Part shown: positions 47,305 through 56,984 of the stretch, in pieces
Position numbering within the stretch: position 1 is the stretch's first letter
Layout: every line of letters starts with the position of its first letter
Origin: Methylocapsa aurea
Lineage (GTDB): Bacteria > Pseudomonadota > Alphaproteobacteria > Rhizobiales > Beijerinckiaceae
Reading direction: 5' to 3'
Length of the DNA: 64,000 nucleotides
Assembly: GCF_000746085.1 (NCBI RefSeq)
Contig: NZ_JQKO01000009.1
Coordinates: 161,443-225,442, forward strand
Position numbers and translations under genes: made by a program
The notes under the pieces: generated by a model
Told to the model about the DNA's origin: nothing
The model's input: only the letters and a program-made list of their open reading frames with translations
The model's database searches: none

Positions 47305-48003
47305 ATGCCAGCGACGCCCCACATTGAAAAGCACTTTCTGGCGTCCGCCGCGGTTCGCGATGTCGTGATCGGGATGGCCGATGGACTCACCGTGCCTTTC
47401 GCCCTCGCAGCCGGGCTTTCTGGAGCCGTATCGTCGACAAGCATCATCACGACAGCAGGACTTGCCGAGGTGGCGGCCGGCGCGATTGCAATGGGCCTTG
47501 GCGGCTACCTCGCGGCGCGCACCGATCTCGAACATTACCGCTCCGAATATCGACGTGAGCAAATGGAGATCGATCTGGTTCCTGAAACGGAGCGCGCCGA
47601 GGTGCGAAAAATCCTGCGCGAACAAGGCCTCGACGCCGCCCTGACCGAAACCGTCACGGCGGCGCTGACGCGCGATCGACAGCGCTGGCTCAATTTCATG
47701 ATGCGTTTCGAACTCAGTCTCGAGGAGCCGGAAGCCGGCCGGGAAGTCAAAAGCGCCCTGACCATCGGCGCAGCCTATGTCGTCGGTGGACTCATCCCGC
47801 TGACGCCCTATTTCCTTTCGAATGCGGTTTCGCAGGCGCTTCCCCTTTCGATCGCGCTCACGTTGACGGCGCTATGCCTCTTTGGCGGCGTCAAGGGACA
47901 GATCACGGGGGTTCCCCCGCTTAAGAGCGCTCTGCAGACCGCGATCGTCGGCACGCTCGCCGCCGCGGCGGCCTATGCCATCGCGCGGATGGTCGGCGCC
48001 TGA
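47305..48003 (+). CDS. VIT1/CCC1 family iron/manganese transporter
   Basis: A 232-residue transporter with about five helices. The first helix pair is DVVIGMADGLTVPFALAAGL and TTAGLAEVAAGAIAMGLGGY, the conserved metal-binding 'GxxDGxxxP' and 'GxxxMxxG' regions. A cytoplasmic loop (HYRSEYRREQMEIDLVPE then a Glu-rich segment) corresponds to the metal-binding domain of CCC1 proteins. It sits near copper genes but is an independent unit. The open frame begins at 47,077; the ATG at 47,305 matches the family start. Confidence 0.85.
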   Translation: MPATPHIEKHFLASAAVRDVVIGMADGLTVPFALAAGLSGAVSSTSIITTAGLAEVAAGAIAMGLGGYLAARTDLEHYRSEYRREQMEIDLVPETERAEVRKILREQGLDAALTETVTAALTRDRQRWLNFMMRFELSLEEPEAGREVKSALTIGAAYVVGGLIPLTPYFLSNAVSQALPLSIALTLTALCLFGGVKGQITGVPPLKSALQTAIVGTLAAAAAYAIARMVGA

Positions 48004-48048
48004 AGCAGCGCCGGCGTAAACGCTCATTGCAAGCAAACACCGAAGGCC

Positions 48049-49290
48049 ATGCCCGATCTCGATCCAGTCATCCTCCGCCTTGCCGTCGCCCTCGGGATTG
48101 GCCTTATGATTGGCACCGAGCGCGAGCGCCGGAAGGGCGAGGGGCCAGATCGCTCACCCGCCGGCCTTCGCACCTTCGCTCTCGCCTCCCTCACCGGAGC
48201 GATCGGCTTTATCGTCGGCGGAGCGCCATTGCTCGCCGTCGCCATAGGCGGGATTTTTGCTTTGACCGCGCTTGCCTATTGGCGGGGCCATGACGCCGAT
48301 CCCGGCCTCACCACGGAAATCGCCCTCAGCGCGACGACGCTTCTTGGCGGACTCGCAATGACCCAACCTGGCCTCGCCGCCGGCATCGCCGTCGCCGTGA
48401 CCATTCTCCTTAGCGCCCGATCGGCGCTTCACCAATTTGTGCGCTCGGTTCTCAGCGAAGACGAAGTCAGGGACGCCCTGATCTTCGCCGCCGCCACTTT
48501 GATCATTCTGCCGGTCCTGCCCGATCAAGCCATTGGGCCATTTGGGGCCCTCAATCCGCATGCGATCTGGATCATCGTCATTCTGGTCATGGCTATCGGC
48601 GGCCTTGGCCATGTCGCAGTTCGCTTTCTTGGCGCCCGCTTCGGCCTTCCAATCGCGGGACTCGCCTCGGGCTTCATTTCCAGCATAGCAACAATAGGCG
48701 TCATGGGAGCGCGCGCAATCAAAGAGCCAGAGCGGCTTGGGCCGGCGGCGGCAGGCGCCGTTTTGTCGACGGTTGCGACCATTATCCAGATGGTTTTACT
48801 CCTTGCAGCGACCAACATCGCAACTCTAAGAGCGCTTTCCATTCCCCTCGCTTGCGCCGGGGCAGCCGCTATTCTATACGGCTCGATCTTCGCGATCCAA
48901 GCCTTGCATGCTGATTCAGGAGATGTGGACGAGCGCGGGCATGCGTTCAGCCTTAAGACAGCATTGGTCTTCGCCGCTATGCTCAGCGCGGTCCTGCTCG
49001 CCTCAAAAGCCATGAACGAATGGTTTGGGGCCGCTGGCGTCATCGCGGCGGCCGCCGTCGCGGGTTTCGCCGATACTCATTCCGCGGCAATCTCCGTCGC
49101 CACATTGGCCGGCGCCGGAAAGATAAGCGCCCCCGATGCCGCCCTGCCGATTCTGATCGCGATCTCGACAAACACCATCACCAAGCTGGTCGTCAGCATA
49201 GCCGCTGGCGGATGGGCCTTCTCCCTTCGCGTCATACCAGGATTGATCCTGGTGATTTTGGCCGCTTGGGCGGGATGGGCTTGGGCGTGA
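48049..49290 (+). CDS. MgtC/SapB-DUF4010 fusion membrane protein
   Basis: A 413-residue integral membrane protein. The N-terminal MgtC/SapB domain shows ALGIGLMIGTERERRKGEGP and RTFALASLTGAIGFIVGG. The C-terminal two-thirds are the DUF4010 domain (GLASGFISSIATIGVMGARA, LPILIAISTNTITKLVVSIA), with about ten helices. Known homologues are of unknown transport function, MgtC being linked to magnesium limitation. Starts 45 bp after the VIT1/CCC1 gene, so possibly co-transcribed. Confidence 0.85.
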   Translation: MPDLDPVILRLAVALGIGLMIGTERERRKGEGPDRSPAGLRTFALASLTGAIGFIVGGAPLLAVAIGGIFALTALAYWRGHDADPGLTTEIALSATTLLGGLAMTQPGLAAGIAVAVTILLSARSALHQFVRSVLSEDEVRDALIFAAATLIILPVLPDQAIGPFGALNPHAIWIIVILVMAIGGLGHVAVRFLGARFGLPIAGLASGFISSIATIGVMGARAIKEPERLGPAAAGAVLSTVATIIQMVLLLAATNIATLRALSIPLACAGAAAILYGSIFAIQALHADSGDVDERGHAFSLKTALVFAAMLSAVLLASKAMNEWFGAAGVIAAAAVAGFADTHSAAISVATLAGAGKISAPDAALPILIAISTNTITKLVVSIAAGGWAFSLRVIPGLILVILAAWAGWAWA

Positions 49291-49379
49291 CTGACCGAGC
49301 GCCGGCCGCGAGCGTTGCCCAACGCAGGGCACTGTGCGACAGGTGAGTTCATCGCCTCGCTATCTTAGATCTCCAGCCA

Positions 49380-50360
49380 ATGCCAAGACTCAGCATTACA
49401 GTCGAACGGTTTCCGATCGCCGGAAAATTCGTGATTTCGCGCGGCGCCAAGACGGAGGCCGTCGTTGTCGTGGCGACGATCGAGGAGGCTGGCTTTCGCG
49501 GCCGCGGCGAATGCGTCCCTTACGCCCGATACGGCGAAACCGTCGAAAGCGTAGCGGCGCAAATCACATCGGTCCGCTCGTGCGTCGAGGCGGGCGTCGA
49601 TTGCGCCGAACTGCAAGCGCTGCTGCCCGCAGGGGCCGCCCGCAACGCGCTCGATTGCGCACTGTGGGATTTTACGGCCAAGCGCCGCGGCGTTCCGGTT
49701 CATGAACTGGCGGGCCTCCCGCCTCCAGTCGCCGTGACGACGGCGTTCACGATCTCGGTTGGCGCCCCAGCCGAAATGGCGGCGGCCGCGGCCAGGGCCA
49801 GAGAGCGCCCCATCTTAAAAATTAAGCTCGCTGGCGAAGGCGACCCTGCGCGCTTGGCCGCCGTTCGCGCCGCCGCGCCGGAAGCGCTGCTCATCGTCGA
49901 CGCCAACGAGGCCTGGACGCAAGCTGATCTCGAACGCCATCTCGCCGCCTGCGCAGAGGCGGGCGTCGCTTTGGTGGAGCAGCCGCTTGCCGCCAGTGAT
50001 GATGACGCACTCGCAAGGATCGAGCGCATCGTTCCGGTTTGCGCCGACGAGAGCGTTCATGACCGACGCGGATTGGAGTTTCTCCGCGAACGTTACGACG
50101 CGATCAATGTCAAGCTCGACAAGGCTGGGGGCCTGACCGAGGTTTTGGCCATGACTAAGCAGGCGGAGACCCTCGGTTTCGGTCTCGTCATAGGCTGCAT
50201 GGTCGCCACTTCGCTTGCAATGGCCCCGGCCCTTCTGACGGCGGCCAGCGCGCGTTTTGTCGATCTCGATGGTCCGCTGCTCCTGGAGCGCGATCGGGCG
50301 CATGGCCTCGCCTATGAAGGGTCGCTGATCCGCCCGCCTTCCCGCGCCCTATGGGGCTGA
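49380..50360 (+). CDS. dipeptide epimerase (enolase superfamily, L-Ala-D/L-Glu type)
   Basis: A 326-residue enzyme of the muconate-lactonising enzyme subgroup. Catalytic motifs in order: KIKLAGEGD (Lys of KxK), LLIVDANEAW (Asp ligand), LVEQPLAASD (Glu ligand), ADESVHD (Asp/Glu ligand) and NVKLDKAGGLTE (second catalytic Lys). The KxK and the KxDK positions fit dipeptide epimerases such as YcjG/AEE that recycle murein peptides. Substrate class is inferred from motifs; a different acid-sugar or dipeptide is possible. Confidence 0.85.
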   Translation: MPRLSITVERFPIAGKFVISRGAKTEAVVVVATIEEAGFRGRGECVPYARYGETVESVAAQITSVRSCVEAGVDCAELQALLPAGAARNALDCALWDFTAKRRGVPVHELAGLPPPVAVTTAFTISVGAPAEMAAAAARARERPILKIKLAGEGDPARLAAVRAAAPEALLIVDANEAWTQADLERHLAACAEAGVALVEQPLAASDDDALARIERIVPVCADESVHDRRGLEFLRERYDAINVKLDKAGGLTEVLAMTKQAETLGFGLVIGCMVATSLAMAPALLTAASARFVDLDGPLLLERDRAHGLAYEGSLIRPPSRALWG

Positions 50361-50652
50361 TGAAAAAAAAATGAACTTTCGTTAGCTATCAACATTTAAC
50401 ATTTACGGAACGCATATAGCACGCGCTGAACTCGGGTTCTCGACGGCCGTCCGCCGCCGCGTTGTGAACGTAATACACTCATCATCTGGACATATTAAAT
50501 CAATATATCCGTCGGATGCGTTGCATTCCGATAAGAGAACCTGCATGCTTAAATGGTTCCATTAGCGTCAGTATATCGCCTATTCCGACATATGACGGAC
50601 ATAGTTACACGATATATTTAGCTAAATTCTCGACATACGAGAGGAATATACG
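50361..50652 (+). other. AT-rich leader upstream of the secreted beta-helix gene
   Basis: This 290 bp stretch is distinctly AT-richer than the rest of the window, with runs such as TATATTTAGCTAAATT and CACATTAAATCAATATATCC-like sequence. It has no gene. The ribosome binding site GAGAGGA precedes the ATG at 50,653. The promoter is not resolvable by eye. Confidence 0.5.
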
Positions 50653-53196
50653 ATGCAGATGCCATTATTACAGTCATATATTTTAAGTAAGCTCGACAAA
50701 CTTAACCTTTGCAGATATGCTATTCTATTATATTATATAGCTATATCTTGTACGCTTTTCGGCGGCGCATCTTGGGCTAAACCAATCATATTCAACCAAC
50801 CCGCCACCGCTAATCCTGGCGAGATCGTCAGTCTGATCGGCAATGGGTTTGGAGCCTCGCCTCGTTTGTACCTCAAACCGGCGCACCAGACCGCCTCAAG
50901 CGAGGTGCCGATCATGAAGGGCGAGGATACGGTCGTTGTTTTTCAAGTGCCTAAAGGCAAGCCCCTCGACCTTTATGAGATCTGGGTCTCCGACGGCAGC
51001 ACATCGAGCGCGCATGTCACGATCAATGCGCCTCGCGCCATGCAATTCGACACCCCCGAAATTGCGGGCGGCAGCAAATTTCGTATTTTCGGACGAAATC
51101 TATATGTAGGCGGCACTGCGCCCACAGTAACGCTGATCGATACGGAAACAAACGCTTCCCTCAGCGCTCCTCTTCTTGCGGCCGGCCCGAACGACGCCTA
51201 CCGACTTGCCGTCACGGCGCCGAGCGGCATCGTCGCGGGACGCACCTATCAGGTTCGCGTCACGAACGCGCTCGGGTCCGCGATCGCCGACCAAACCCTC
51301 TCGGGGCGCTCCGCAGGCAGCGATCCATTTGGCCTTGGAGTGCCTTGGGGCGCCGATTTCATTTCCCAAAATGGCCCTAACTACAAAGGGATAAAGGGTC
51401 AAAACGAAAGCGACCATCATGTCGTTGACGTCACCAAGGACACGAGCCTCACCGTCTACGCCAAAGGCGACGGCGTGACCGACGCGACCGCCGCCATCCA
51501 GGCGGCCATAGACCTAGTCTATAAGAACGGCGGCGGCTTCGTTTATCTCCCAGCCGGAACTTATAGGTTGGAACCAAAGGCCTATTTCGGACTGACGCTC
51601 AGATCAGGCGTTGTTCTCAAGGGTCATAGCGTCGCTGATACGAAGATTACCTTTGGCCCCGCAGCGACAACAACCATAGGATCTACTCAATATACCCCAT
51701 TTTACTGGCCTGCTGGCACACAACGCTCTGGAATAGCCGACCTTGCGATCACTAATATTGATGCAACTAGTCAAGCTGTCGTCAATGCCTCCTCAGGAGG
51801 AGGCAATGTCAGCAAATTATTCATTGCGCGGGTCAATTGGGACCTTGGCACGGGCCGACAAATTTCGCTCGGCGGGGACAGAATCGCCATTGTCAACTCC
51901 AATTTTCGCCAAGCCGCAAATACTCAGTTCCCACTGAGCAATGGCGCAAGCGGGATTGGGCCTCTCTATCTGACCGGGATCAGCAACTTCACATTCCGAA
52001 GCAATATTGTTGCTTGGGCTTCGGGACAAAACTCGATGAATGAGTTGACCAATGCCGTGATTGAATCAAATCACTTCACGCGCATCGCCGATCAGATCGT
52101 GGCCGGCCAGCAGCAGATGTCTTGGCCCTATGTCGGGACGCCGATTGTCTCTGGCGCGCTGGTCCAGAGATCGCAAGGACGCCAGCTCTCCATCAATTTC
52201 GGAAAGAACATCGTCATCCATAGCAATATATTCGATACCTCTGGCAATGCCCTCAAATATAATTGGGCTGACGGGGAGACAATTCTCTCGGAAGGCGGCG
52301 GACCGAAACCCAGGAGCGACACCGGCACTACGACCTCCGCCGGCGCACTAACGGTCGCCGACGACTCAAGATGCTCGGGCGCCTGCTCCTGGAATTATTA
52401 TCCCAACTCCATCGTGAGCATCGTCACCGGCAAAGGCGCAGGGCAGTTGCGGCATATCGTCGGGCGCAACAACAATACGTTTACTGTCGATCAACCGTGG
52501 GACATCATACCCTCGCCAGGAGATCATTTCGCGATCGCTACGCCTTCGTTTGAAAATACTCTCATCCGCTTTAATACGATGAGCGGCAATCCCCAGGGAG
52601 TCCTGTTGTATGGAGGGACTTTTCTCAACGTTTCTATTGTCGCCAATACTTTGACAGATAATGGCGGCATTTATCTGCGCCCCGATCAACGGACGCCCCC
52701 CTCGTATTGGACCAAGACGCCCTCATCGTTTTATTTTAACCGTATAAGCAACGTTGACATTGTCAGCAACACGTTGACCAACACAAAGGGTCTTTACGGT
52801 TCCTACATAGCTGCTGAGTTTGCGCTAATTTACCCCAACACGCTTTGGGGCGGCAGCACCGATGGCATCAGAATTCTAGGGAATAAGATCACAGCCCGCG
52901 CGGGCACGCCGGTCTATTGGTCCGCTGAGGGATACGTAAATAAAGTTGCCTACCAAAACCCGACCACTCCCTATCTTGATCAAGGCCTGGCGGCAATTAC
53001 TGGAACCGTGCTTCAAGGCAATAATTGCACGAACTGCCCCGTCAATTACACCGTAAGCACAGCGGTGCTTGACACGGTCATTTGGAACGCTGCGACCACA
53101 AATAACCCCGGCGTTCAGTCCACATTCCTCGTCGATAAGACAATATCGAGCGGCACCCCAAAGACCTCAATTGGCACAATCGTGGGTCGTGACTAA
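50653..53196 (+). CDS. large secreted beta-helix protein (pectate-lyase-superfamily-like)
   Basis: An 847-residue exported protein. It has a hydrophobic signal/anchor near residues 20-42, then about residues 45-210 of immunoglobulin-like (IPT/TIG) strands (PGEIVSLIGNGFGASPRLYL; SKFRIFGRNLYVGGTAPTVT). From about 265 a right-handed beta-helix begins with the Pectate_lyase_3 signature DGVTDATAAIQAAIDLVYKN and GGFVYLPAGTYRL; repeated N-rich turns such as FTFRSNIVAW, VIHSNIFDTS and VSIVANTLT follow. It may bind or cut polysaccharide at the cell surface; the catalytic residues of a particular lyase family are not obvious. Its 5' part is AT-rich and it stands alone, suggesting acquisition by transfer. 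Confidence 0.75.
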   Translation: MQMPLLQSYILSKLDKLNLCRYAILLYYIAISCTLFGGASWAKPIIFNQPATANPGEIVSLIGNGFGASPRLYLKPAHQTASSEVPIMKGEDTVVVFQVPKGKPLDLYEIWVSDGSTSSAHVTINAPRAMQFDTPEIAGGSKFRIFGRNLYVGGTAPTVTLIDTETNASLSAPLLAAGPNDAYRLAVTAPSGIVAGRTYQVRVTNALGSAIADQTLSGRSAGSDPFGLGVPWGADFISQNGPNYKGIKGQNESDHHVVDVTKDTSLTVYAKGDGVTDATAAIQAAIDLVYKNGGGFVYLPAGTYRLEPKAYFGLTLRSGVVLKGHSVADTKITFGPAATTTIGSTQYTPFYWPAGTQRSGIADLAITNIDATSQAVVNASSGGGNVSKLFIARVNWDLGTGRQISLGGDRIAIVNSNFRQAANTQFPLSNGASGIGPLYLTGISNFTFRSNIVAWASGQNSMNELTNAVIESNHFTRIADQIVAGQQQMSWPYVGTPIVSGALVQRSQGRQLSINFGKNIVIHSNIFDTSGNALKYNWADGETILSEGGGPKPRSDTGTTTSAGALTVADDSRCSGACSWNYYPNSIVSIVTGKGAGQLRHIVGRNNNTFTVDQPWDIIPSPGDHFAIATPSFENTLIRFNTMSGNPQGVLLYGGTFLNVSIVANTLTDNGGIYLRPDQRTPPSYWTKTPSSFYFNRISNVDIVSNTLTNTKGLYGSYIAAEFALIYPNTLWGGSTDGIRILGNKITARAGTPVYWSAEGYVNKVAYQNPTTPYLDQGLAAITGTVLQGNNCTNCPVNYTVSTAVLDTVIWNAATTNNPGVQSTFLVDKTISSGTPKTSIGTIVGRD

Positions 53197-53211
53197 ACTC
53201 CCGCTCAGGAA

Positions 53212-53252
53212 GGCGGCGAGATCGAGAGCGGTCTAATCGCGATCTCGCCGCC
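53212..53252 (+). terminator. long GC hairpin between convergent genes (possible terminator)
   Basis: GGCGGCGAGATCG (53,212-53,224) and its exact complement (53,240-53,252) form a 13-base stem with 15-base loop. It lies after the beta-helix gene stop and before the converging phosphomannomutase stop. No U-run follows, so intrinsic termination is unproven. Confidence 0.4.
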
Positions 53253-53414
53253 GCCGGTCAAACCGGCGACGGGAAGCGGCGCCATTCTCAGGAATCCTTT
53301 GTTTGGCGGCTATCCGTGGCGCTTGACGACGCGGAGTTCGGATCCCCTTACAGCGTTTCCCCGTCCTCTCAGCGCCTTCTTGACGATCGCGGATCCGATA
53401 GACGGCGGCGGGCG

Positions 53415-54914
53415 TCAAATGGTTTGATTATAGGCGCCGACTTCCGGGTTCTCGCGCAAGATCGCATCCACCGCCGCAAACATTTCACGCATCCTTGCTT
53501 CCGATACCGGACTTTCGACGACAACGACCAGTTCGGGCTTGTTCGAGGAAGCGCGAACGAGCCCCCAGGTGCCGTCGTCAACAGTGACGCGCACGCCGTT
53601 GACAGTGACGAGATCGCGGATCTTCTGCCCGGTCAGGGACCTGCCCTTCTCCTGCATATCCTTGAAATGCCCGACCACTTTGTCGACGACGCCATATTTC
53701 TTTTCGTCGTCGCAATGAGGCGACATGGTTGGCGAGCCCCAGGTCTTAGGCAACGCATCATAGAGCTCCGCCATCGACTTTCCTGGGTTGCGATCGAGCA
53801 TTTCGATGACATGGATGGCGGTGAGAATCCCGTCGTCATAGCCGCGCCCAACCGGGGCGTTGAAGAAAAAATGCCCGGATTTCTCGAAGCCAGCGAGCGC
53901 TTTGAGATCGGTTACGCGCCGCTTGATATAGGAGTGCCCGGTCTTCCAATAGTCCGCCTTGACGCCCTGCTGCAGAAGCTGCGGATCGGTCGCGAAAAGG
54001 CCAGTCGATTTGACGTCGACGACGAAAGTGGCGTTGGGGTAGAGCTTGGAGAGATCGCGCGCGAGCATGACGCCGATCTTGTCGGCGAAAATTTCCTCCC
54101 CACGGTTGTCGACGACGCCGCAGCGGTCTCCGTCGCCGTCAAAGCCAAGACCGACGTCGGCTCCGGTTTCGCGCACTTTGTCCGCCATGGCGTGCAGCAT
54201 CTTCAGGTCTTCTGGATTCGGATTATAATTCGGAAACGTGAAATCGAGCTCTGCATCGAGCGGGATCACTTCACAGCCGAGTTTCTCCAGAACCTTGGGC
54301 GCAAAGGCGCCGGCGGTGCCATTGCCGCAGGCTGCGACGACCTTCAACTTGCGGGCGATCTTTGGCCGATTGACGAGGTCGGCGATGTAGCGGGCCGGGA
54401 AATCCTCGACGAAGCGGTAGGAGCCGCCATCGGCGTAGCGAAACTTTCCCTCCAGAACGATCGCCTTGAGACGCTCCATCTCGTCGGGGCCAAAGGTGAC
54501 CGGTCTTTGGGCGCCCATTTTCACGCCGGTCCAGCCATTGTCGTTATGCGAAGCGGTCACCATGGCGACCGCCGGCACATCGAGTTCAAACTGCGCGAAA
54601 TAGGCCATCGGCGAAAGCGCAAGGCCGATGTCATGAACCTTGACGCCCGCCGCCATCAGGCCGGTCATCAAGGCATATTTGATCGAAGCCGAATAGGCGC
54701 GAAAATCATGTCCGGTGACGAGTACTGGCTTGACCCCGAGATCATGGAGCAGCGTGCCGAGCCCAAGGCCCAAAGCTTGCACGCCCATGAGATTGATCTC
54801 CTTTTCGAAGATCCAACGCGCGTCATATTCGCGAAAACCCGTCGGCTTCACCATGGGGCAGGTTTCATAGGCGTAAGTATTGGTCGCCAGTTGCGGCGCG
54901 GGCTTCGGAAACAT
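53415..54914 (-). CDS. phosphomannomutase/phosphoglucomutase
   Basis: A 499-residue enzyme interconverting hexose 6- and 1-phosphates for surface polysaccharide and GDP-mannose synthesis. The phosphoserine loop is MVTASHNDNGWTGVKMG (around residue 130). The metal-binding loop is LGFDGDGDRCGVVDNRG, and the sugar-phosphate loop near the C terminus is RASSNKPELVVVVES. Length is slightly long relative to AlgC-type enzymes. It may supply the sugars for envelope polymers; the adjacent beta-helix protein could act on related polymers, though this is speculative. Confidence 0.93.
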   Translation of the reverse strand: MFPKPAPQLATNTYAYETCPMVKPTGFREYDARWIFEKEINLMGVQALGLGLGTLLHDLGVKPVLVTGHDFRAYSASIKYALMTGLMAAGVKVHDIGLALSPMAYFAQFELDVPAVAMVTASHNDNGWTGVKMGAQRPVTFGPDEMERLKAIVLEGKFRYADGGSYRFVEDFPARYIADLVNRPKIARKLKVVAACGNGTAGAFAPKVLEKLGCEVIPLDAELDFTFPNYNPNPEDLKMLHAMADKVRETGADVGLGFDGDGDRCGVVDNRGEEIFADKIGVMLARDLSKLYPNATFVVDVKSTGLFATDPQLLQQGVKADYWKTGHSYIKRRVTDLKALAGFEKSGHFFFNAPVGRGYDDGILTAIHVIEMLDRNPGKSMAELYDALPKTWGSPTMSPHCDDEKKYGVVDKVVGHFKDMQEKGRSLTGQKIRDLVTVNGVRVTVDDGTWGLVRASSNKPELVVVVESPVSEARMREMFAAVDAILRENPEVGAYNQTI

Positions 54915-55264
54915 GACTTAGATCCTTTGCGAGGGCTCGTGCTTTCGACGATCTCAAAAGCGGCGGCCGGATGTCCGGCAACGCCGCGAGCGCGCCGACA
55001 GCTTCGTTTGACGACATGCGCGCTTGGAGAAAAACCGCCGTGGCGGCATGTCCATTGCCGCCACATACGGTCGGAAACGCCGGCGCGATCAACGAAACTA
55101 TGGCCGCATTAAATTTACGTTTTATGGCAATTCCTGTGTCGCACAAGGTTTCAGTTCGACGCAAGAAAATGCTCTGGCGCAGTGGACCAGCCTGCATGCG
55201 CCAATTCGCCGGCGTCCGCCGCGAAGATTGCAAATTCCGCGGGCGCAGACGCTAAACCGGACAC
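54915..55264. other. intergenic region upstream of phosphomannomutase
   Basis: 350 bp between the mutase start and the 3' end of the helix-hairpin-helix gene. It contains a hairpin TGGCGGCA-TGTCCAT-TGCCGCCA (55,041-55,063), and no gene is supported. The promoter of the mutase must lie here on the minus strand. Confidence 0.35.
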
Positions 55265-55597
55265 CTAATTCTGTTTAGCAATGATCTTGTCTTTAATGCC
55301 GGCGTAGACGGCTGCCGGGATAATTTTCCTTTGCACCAAGTCGTCTTTGCCTTTGTAGGGCCGGTTCTTGATGACGTCGGCCGCGCGTTTATCGCCAATG
55401 CCTTTCAAGGCGCGCAGGTCCTCCAAGCTCGCCGTATTGATGTCGAGGAGCGCGGCGGGCGCAGGCGCCGCGATTTTCCGGCCGGCCAAGCCCTTGTCCG
55501 GCGCCGCCGACTGGACGCCTTGACCGAAACAAGGTGGCGCAAAGCTCGCGGCGGCGCAAAAAATAAGGGCGATGATGGATTTCCGATCGAATGTCAT
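55265..55597 (-). CDS. secreted helix-hairpin-helix protein (ComEA-like)
   Basis: A 110-residue exported protein behind a strong ribosome binding site (GAGGAGGC on the minus strand). The signal peptide is MTFDRKSIIALIFCAAASFA. The C-terminal two-thirds is a helix-hairpin-helix pair: LLDINTASLEDLRALKGIGD and KRAADVIKNRPYKGKDDLVQRKI, as in the DNA-receptor protein ComEA. In proteobacteria such short exported HhH proteins may bind DNA in the periplasm during uptake, but no competence genes are visible here. The longer frame to 55,696 is not supported. Confidence 0.8.
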   Translation of the reverse strand: MTFDRKSIIALIFCAAASFAPPCFGQGVQSAAPDKGLAGRKIAAPAPAALLDINTASLEDLRALKGIGDKRAADVIKNRPYKGKDDLVQRKIIPAAVYAGIKDKIIAKQN

Positions 55598-55716
55598 AAA
55601 AGCCTCCTCGCAAGCTTTGTAGAATCCATCGGCTGGCGACGAACTTGACGCAGCGATCGAGCAGCGGCGTCCGCCAACCGATGCCGGCGGTCCCACCCTG
55701 CCAGGCTGTCATCGGC

Positions 55717-56700
55717 TCATTCCGCCGCAGCCCGCGCATCGCCAGCGGCGGCAAGCCAGCGCTCGGCTTCGAGCGCCGCCATGCAGCCCATCCCGGCGGC
55801 GGTCACCGCCTGCCGATAAATATCGTCAGTGACATCGCCTGCGGCGAAGACGCCCGGCACATTCGTCGCCGTCGAGTCCGCCGCCGTCTTTATATAGCCG
55901 TTCGGCTTGACGATCAGTTGACCCATGAAAAGCTCGGAGGCGGGCTTATGCCCGATGGCGACGAAAACGCCATGCGTCTCAAGCTCGCGCAAGGCATTGG
56001 TCTTGACGTCTTTTAAAACCACGCGAGTGACGCTGGGCGGATTGTCGTCGCCGCGAATCTCATCAACGATATGATCCCAGATGAGTTCGACATTCGGCCG
56101 CTTGAACAGGCGCTCCTGCAGGATCCGCTCGGCCCGGAACGCGTCCCGCCGATGCACGACGGTCACTTTGCTGGCGAGATGGCTAAGATACAGCGCCTCC
56201 TCCACCGCCGAATTGCCGCCGCCGACCACGACGACCTCCTTGCCGCGATAGAAAAATCCGTCGCAGGTGGCGCAGGCCGATACGCCATAGCCCTTGAACT
56301 TGGCCTCCGAAGGGATGTCCAGCCACTTGGCCTTGGCGCCGGTCGCGATGACCAGGGAGTCGCACGTATAGGTAGCGCCGCTGTCGCCGATGAGGCGGAA
56401 CGGGCGTTGGCCGAGGTCGACGCGAACGATATGATCGGTTGCCATGCGGGCGCCGACATGCTCCGCCTGCGCCTTCATCTGCTCCATCAGCCAAGGCCCT
56501 TGAATGGGCGCGGCGAAGCCCGGATAATTCTCCACATCCGTCGTGATCATCAGCTGCCCGCCAGGCTCGAAGCCAGCAATCAGAACCGGCTCCAGCATGG
56601 CGCGCGCCGCGTAAATCGCAGCGGTATAGCCCGCCGGACCGGAGCCAACGATGATGAGTTTAGCGTGCAAAGGGCCTGAAGGGGGAGAACCAGCGGACAT
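55717..56700 (-). CDS. trxB: thioredoxin-disulfide reductase
   Basis: An NADPH-dependent flavoprotein of 327 residues that reduces thioredoxin. FAD-binding IIVGSGPAGYTAAIYAARA opens the chain, the redox-active CxxC is seen in SACATCDGFFYRGK (around residue 143), the NADPH domain has VVVVGGGNSAVEEALYLSHL, and the C-terminal FAD motif is VPGVFAAGDVTDDIYRQAVT. It stands as a single gene; its thioredoxin is not in the window. Confidence 0.97.
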   Translation of the reverse strand: MSAGSPPSGPLHAKLIIVGSGPAGYTAAIYAARAMLEPVLIAGFEPGGQLMITTDVENYPGFAAPIQGPWLMEQMKAQAEHVGARMATDHIVRVDLGQRPFRLIGDSGATYTCDSLVIATGAKAKWLDIPSEAKFKGYGVSACATCDGFFYRGKEVVVVGGGNSAVEEALYLSHLASKVTVVHRRDAFRAERILQERLFKRPNVELIWDHIVDEIRGDDNPPSVTRVVLKDVKTNALRELETHGVFVAIGHKPASELFMGQLIVKPNGYIKTAADSTATNVPGVFAAGDVTDDIYRQAVTAAGMGCMAALEAERWLAAAGDARAAAE

Positions 56701-56984
56701 GGAAGTCTCGTGCGATTGCGAATTCGATCAAGAGCGGCTAGGGCTCGGTTGCCGCAGCCTATACGAGCCGGATGCCCCGCCGCAACCTTTGAGCCCGGAG
56801 TCGCCCCTTTCAATCCCGTGACGATGGCGTTTTTCGAGCTCGCGCCTGGGCTGGGCGGCAATCGTCGGCAAAACGCCGCCACTGCATTCGGGAGAAAGGG
56901 ACGCAGAATCAAGGGAGCTGAGCAGGGCTGCCTTTGGGCCATCCGCAACGCACCCGCCCCCTAGCAACAGATTAAATCACGACC

